From DASQZK01 sp963809925 (lineage in GTDB: Bacteria > Bacteroidota > Bacteroidia > Bacteroidales > GCA-2748055), in contig CAWELH010000008.1 of NCBI GenBank assembly GCA_963809925.1, positions 124,001 to 188,000 on the forward strand: DNA of 64,000 nt, given 5' to 3'. A program made the position numbers and the translations under genes. Below the pieces are notes generated by a model that did not search any database, was not told the origin of the DNA, and saw nothing but the letters and a program-made list of their open reading frames with translations. Positions 62,635-64,000 of this stretch are shown piece after piece; positions within the stretch are counted from its first letter, which is position 1; every line of letters starts with the position of its first letter.

Positions 62635-64000
62635 TTATCTGGTAAATAGCAGCTCCCTGTATTTGGCAAGTGGCCACTTCTCATTATCAACGATCAGTTC
62701 AAGTTTATCGACATGATAACGGATATCATCAAGGTAAGGGAAGATTGTTTTCGAGTAAGCTTCAGCTTTTTCCCTTGTATCAGTCGATCTTATTCGCTTT
62801 TTTCCTCGCCTCAACAAGTTCCTTGACTTTTGCCTTGATATAGGAAATATGCACTGAGATTTCCTTAATCAGGTCGAGGCGGGCACCGGCGAGTTCAATA
62901 AATTCGTTCTTCGCGGAAAATGTCCTTCATCCCCTTGACGTTATCCACCAGTGATGTCTGATAGTCTATGGCAATCGGAACTATGTGATTCATTACGAGG
63001 TCACCAAGCACCCTGGCTTCAATCTGTACCTTCTTGGTGTACATTTCCAGTTTGACTTCGTTTCTGGCATGTAGCTCGCGTTCAGACAGAACTTCCTGGC
63101 GCTCAAAAAGTTCAACAGTTTCCTTTTTCAGGTAAATGTCAAGGGCTTCAGGAACATCGTTGATATTTGTCAGACCTCGTTTGGCTGCTTCTTTTACCCA
63201 TTCATCGCTATAATTGTTCCCATCAAAACGGACGGCCTTGGATTCGATGATATATTTTCTCAGAACCTGGAAAATTGCCTCATCTTTTTTGACCCCTTTC
63301 TTAATGATTGCGTCAACTTCTTTCTTGAACTTTGTCAGCTGATCTGCAACGGCTGTGTTAAGGGCAATCATCGGGAAAGCACAGTTGCCTGAAGAACCAA
63401 CCGCACGGAATTCAAAACGGTTACCGGTGAAAGCAAATGGAGAAGTACGGTTCCTGTCGGTGTTGTCAAGAAGGATTTCAGGAATTTTGCCGATGTTGAG
63501 CTTCAGTTCGGTTTTTTCATCCGGTGTCATTTTCCTGGTGGATACTTTTTCTTCGATCTCGTCCAGCATCTTGCTGATCTGTGTTCCAAGGAATACCGAA
63601 ATGATTGCCGGAGGAGCTTCATTTGCACCGAGGCGGTGTGCGTTTCCGGCGGAGGCAACACTGGCTCTCAGCAGGTCGGCATTTTTAAAGACCGCCATGA
63701 TCGTATTCACCAGGAAGGTAAGAAACATCAGGTTTGTTCTTGGAGTCTTTCCGGGCGATAAAAGGTTAACGCCGGTATCGGTCGACAGAGACCAGTTATT
63801 ATGTTTTCCGGAACCGTTGATACCGGCAAATGGTTTTTCATGGAACAGAACCCGGAAGTTGTGACGACGGGCTGCTTTCTTCATCAGATCCATGATCAGG
63901 AGGTTATGGTCAACAGCCAGATTGGTCTCCTCATATATGGGAGCACATTCGAACTGGTTCGGAGCCACTTCATTATGCCTTGTTTTCACCGGGATGCCCA
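62635..64000 (-). CDS. glnA: Type III glutamine synthetase, 3' part, two frameshifts
   Basis: The C-terminal 450 or so residues of a GSIII (GlnN) enzyme, cut by the window end. GSIII forms large dodecamers and makes glutamine from glutamate, ammonia and ATP. TRHNEVAPNQFECAPIYEE, the active-site INGSGKHNNWSLST, RLGANEAPPAIISVF and RNRTSPFAFTGNRFEFRAVG are intact. Two single-base insertions break the tail: at about 62906 (after KDIFREE) and 62782-62784 (in KANKIDDTREK). Reading across them gives a normal ending KWPLAKYRELLFTR at 62635. Confidence 0.93.

Overview
The window is a stretch of chromosome from a member of the phylum Bacteroidota, most likely an environmental relative of the order Bacteroidales. 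Several independent signs agree. Two proteins end in type A sorting signals of the type IX secretion system, and a PorE-like OmpA protein is present. There is a TonB-dependent receptor with an N-terminal carboxypeptidase-like domain, proteins of the DUF4294 and DUF2851 families, a type III glutamine synthetase and the purM-prfA-pyrF gene order. Many genes are preceded by TAnnTTTG, the -7 element of the Bacteroidota primary sigma factor. I see no rRNA or tRNA gene, CRISPR array, prophage, transposase or replication origin.

Layout. 1-2.2 kb: the 3' part of an AAA-type ATPase and a secreted barrel-like protein. 2.5-4.5 kb: biotin carrier plus carboxyltransferase. 4.5-5.5 kb: a gene-free, repeat-rich stretch. 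5.5-7.8 kb: tgt-lptG. 7.9-10.6 kb: glycosyltransferase, ECF sigma factor, rsmG and rpmH. 10.8-21.2 kb: a long plus-strand run (membrane glycosyltransferase-TPR fusion, FAD oxidoreductase, mqnE, PASTA protein, T9SS cargo, rluD, ddl). 21.2-24.8 kb: a complete three-gene acyl-CoA carboxylase. 25.3-31.7 kb: ssb, a sigma factor with a membrane TPR partner, gcvP, a metallo-hydrolase and pcm. 31.8-36.5 kb: a degenerate Gfo/Idh protein, undecaprenyl-phosphate sugar transferase, thpR, elbB and an LRR lipoprotein. 36.7-45.4 kb: DUF4294 protein, TonB receptor, beta-helix T9SS protein, two CDGSH iron-sulfur proteins, a two-gene LysO exporter and arginine deiminase. 45.6-47.5 kb: sucC and a SpoU methyltransferase. 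47.5-48.4 kb: a second repeat-rich gene-free stretch. 48.4-64 kb: TPR lipoprotein, deoxynucleoside kinase, pnp, rpsO, a RmlD-like reductase, a K+ channel, DUF2851, pyrF, prfA, purM, porE and glnA.

Together the genes describe a cell with biotin-dependent acyl-CoA carboxylation, the futalosine menaquinone pathway (mqnE), glycine cleavage, arginine catabolism with basic amino acid export, surface polysaccharide assembly, and an outer membrane served by T9SS, TonB and Lpt machinery. Most of it is housekeeping, and I see no defence or mobile system.

Two things stand out. First, the two large gene-free stretches, about 42 kb apart, share an inverted pair of roughly 300-bp repeats, REP-like palindromes and tandem repeats with a period near 8 bp. 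Second, single-base frameshifts are crowded into the last 6.2 kb (pyrF, purM, porE, glnA), while I detect none in the preceding 57 kb. Reading across these shifts restores conserved protein ends. This looks more like a local loss of sequence quality than gene decay.
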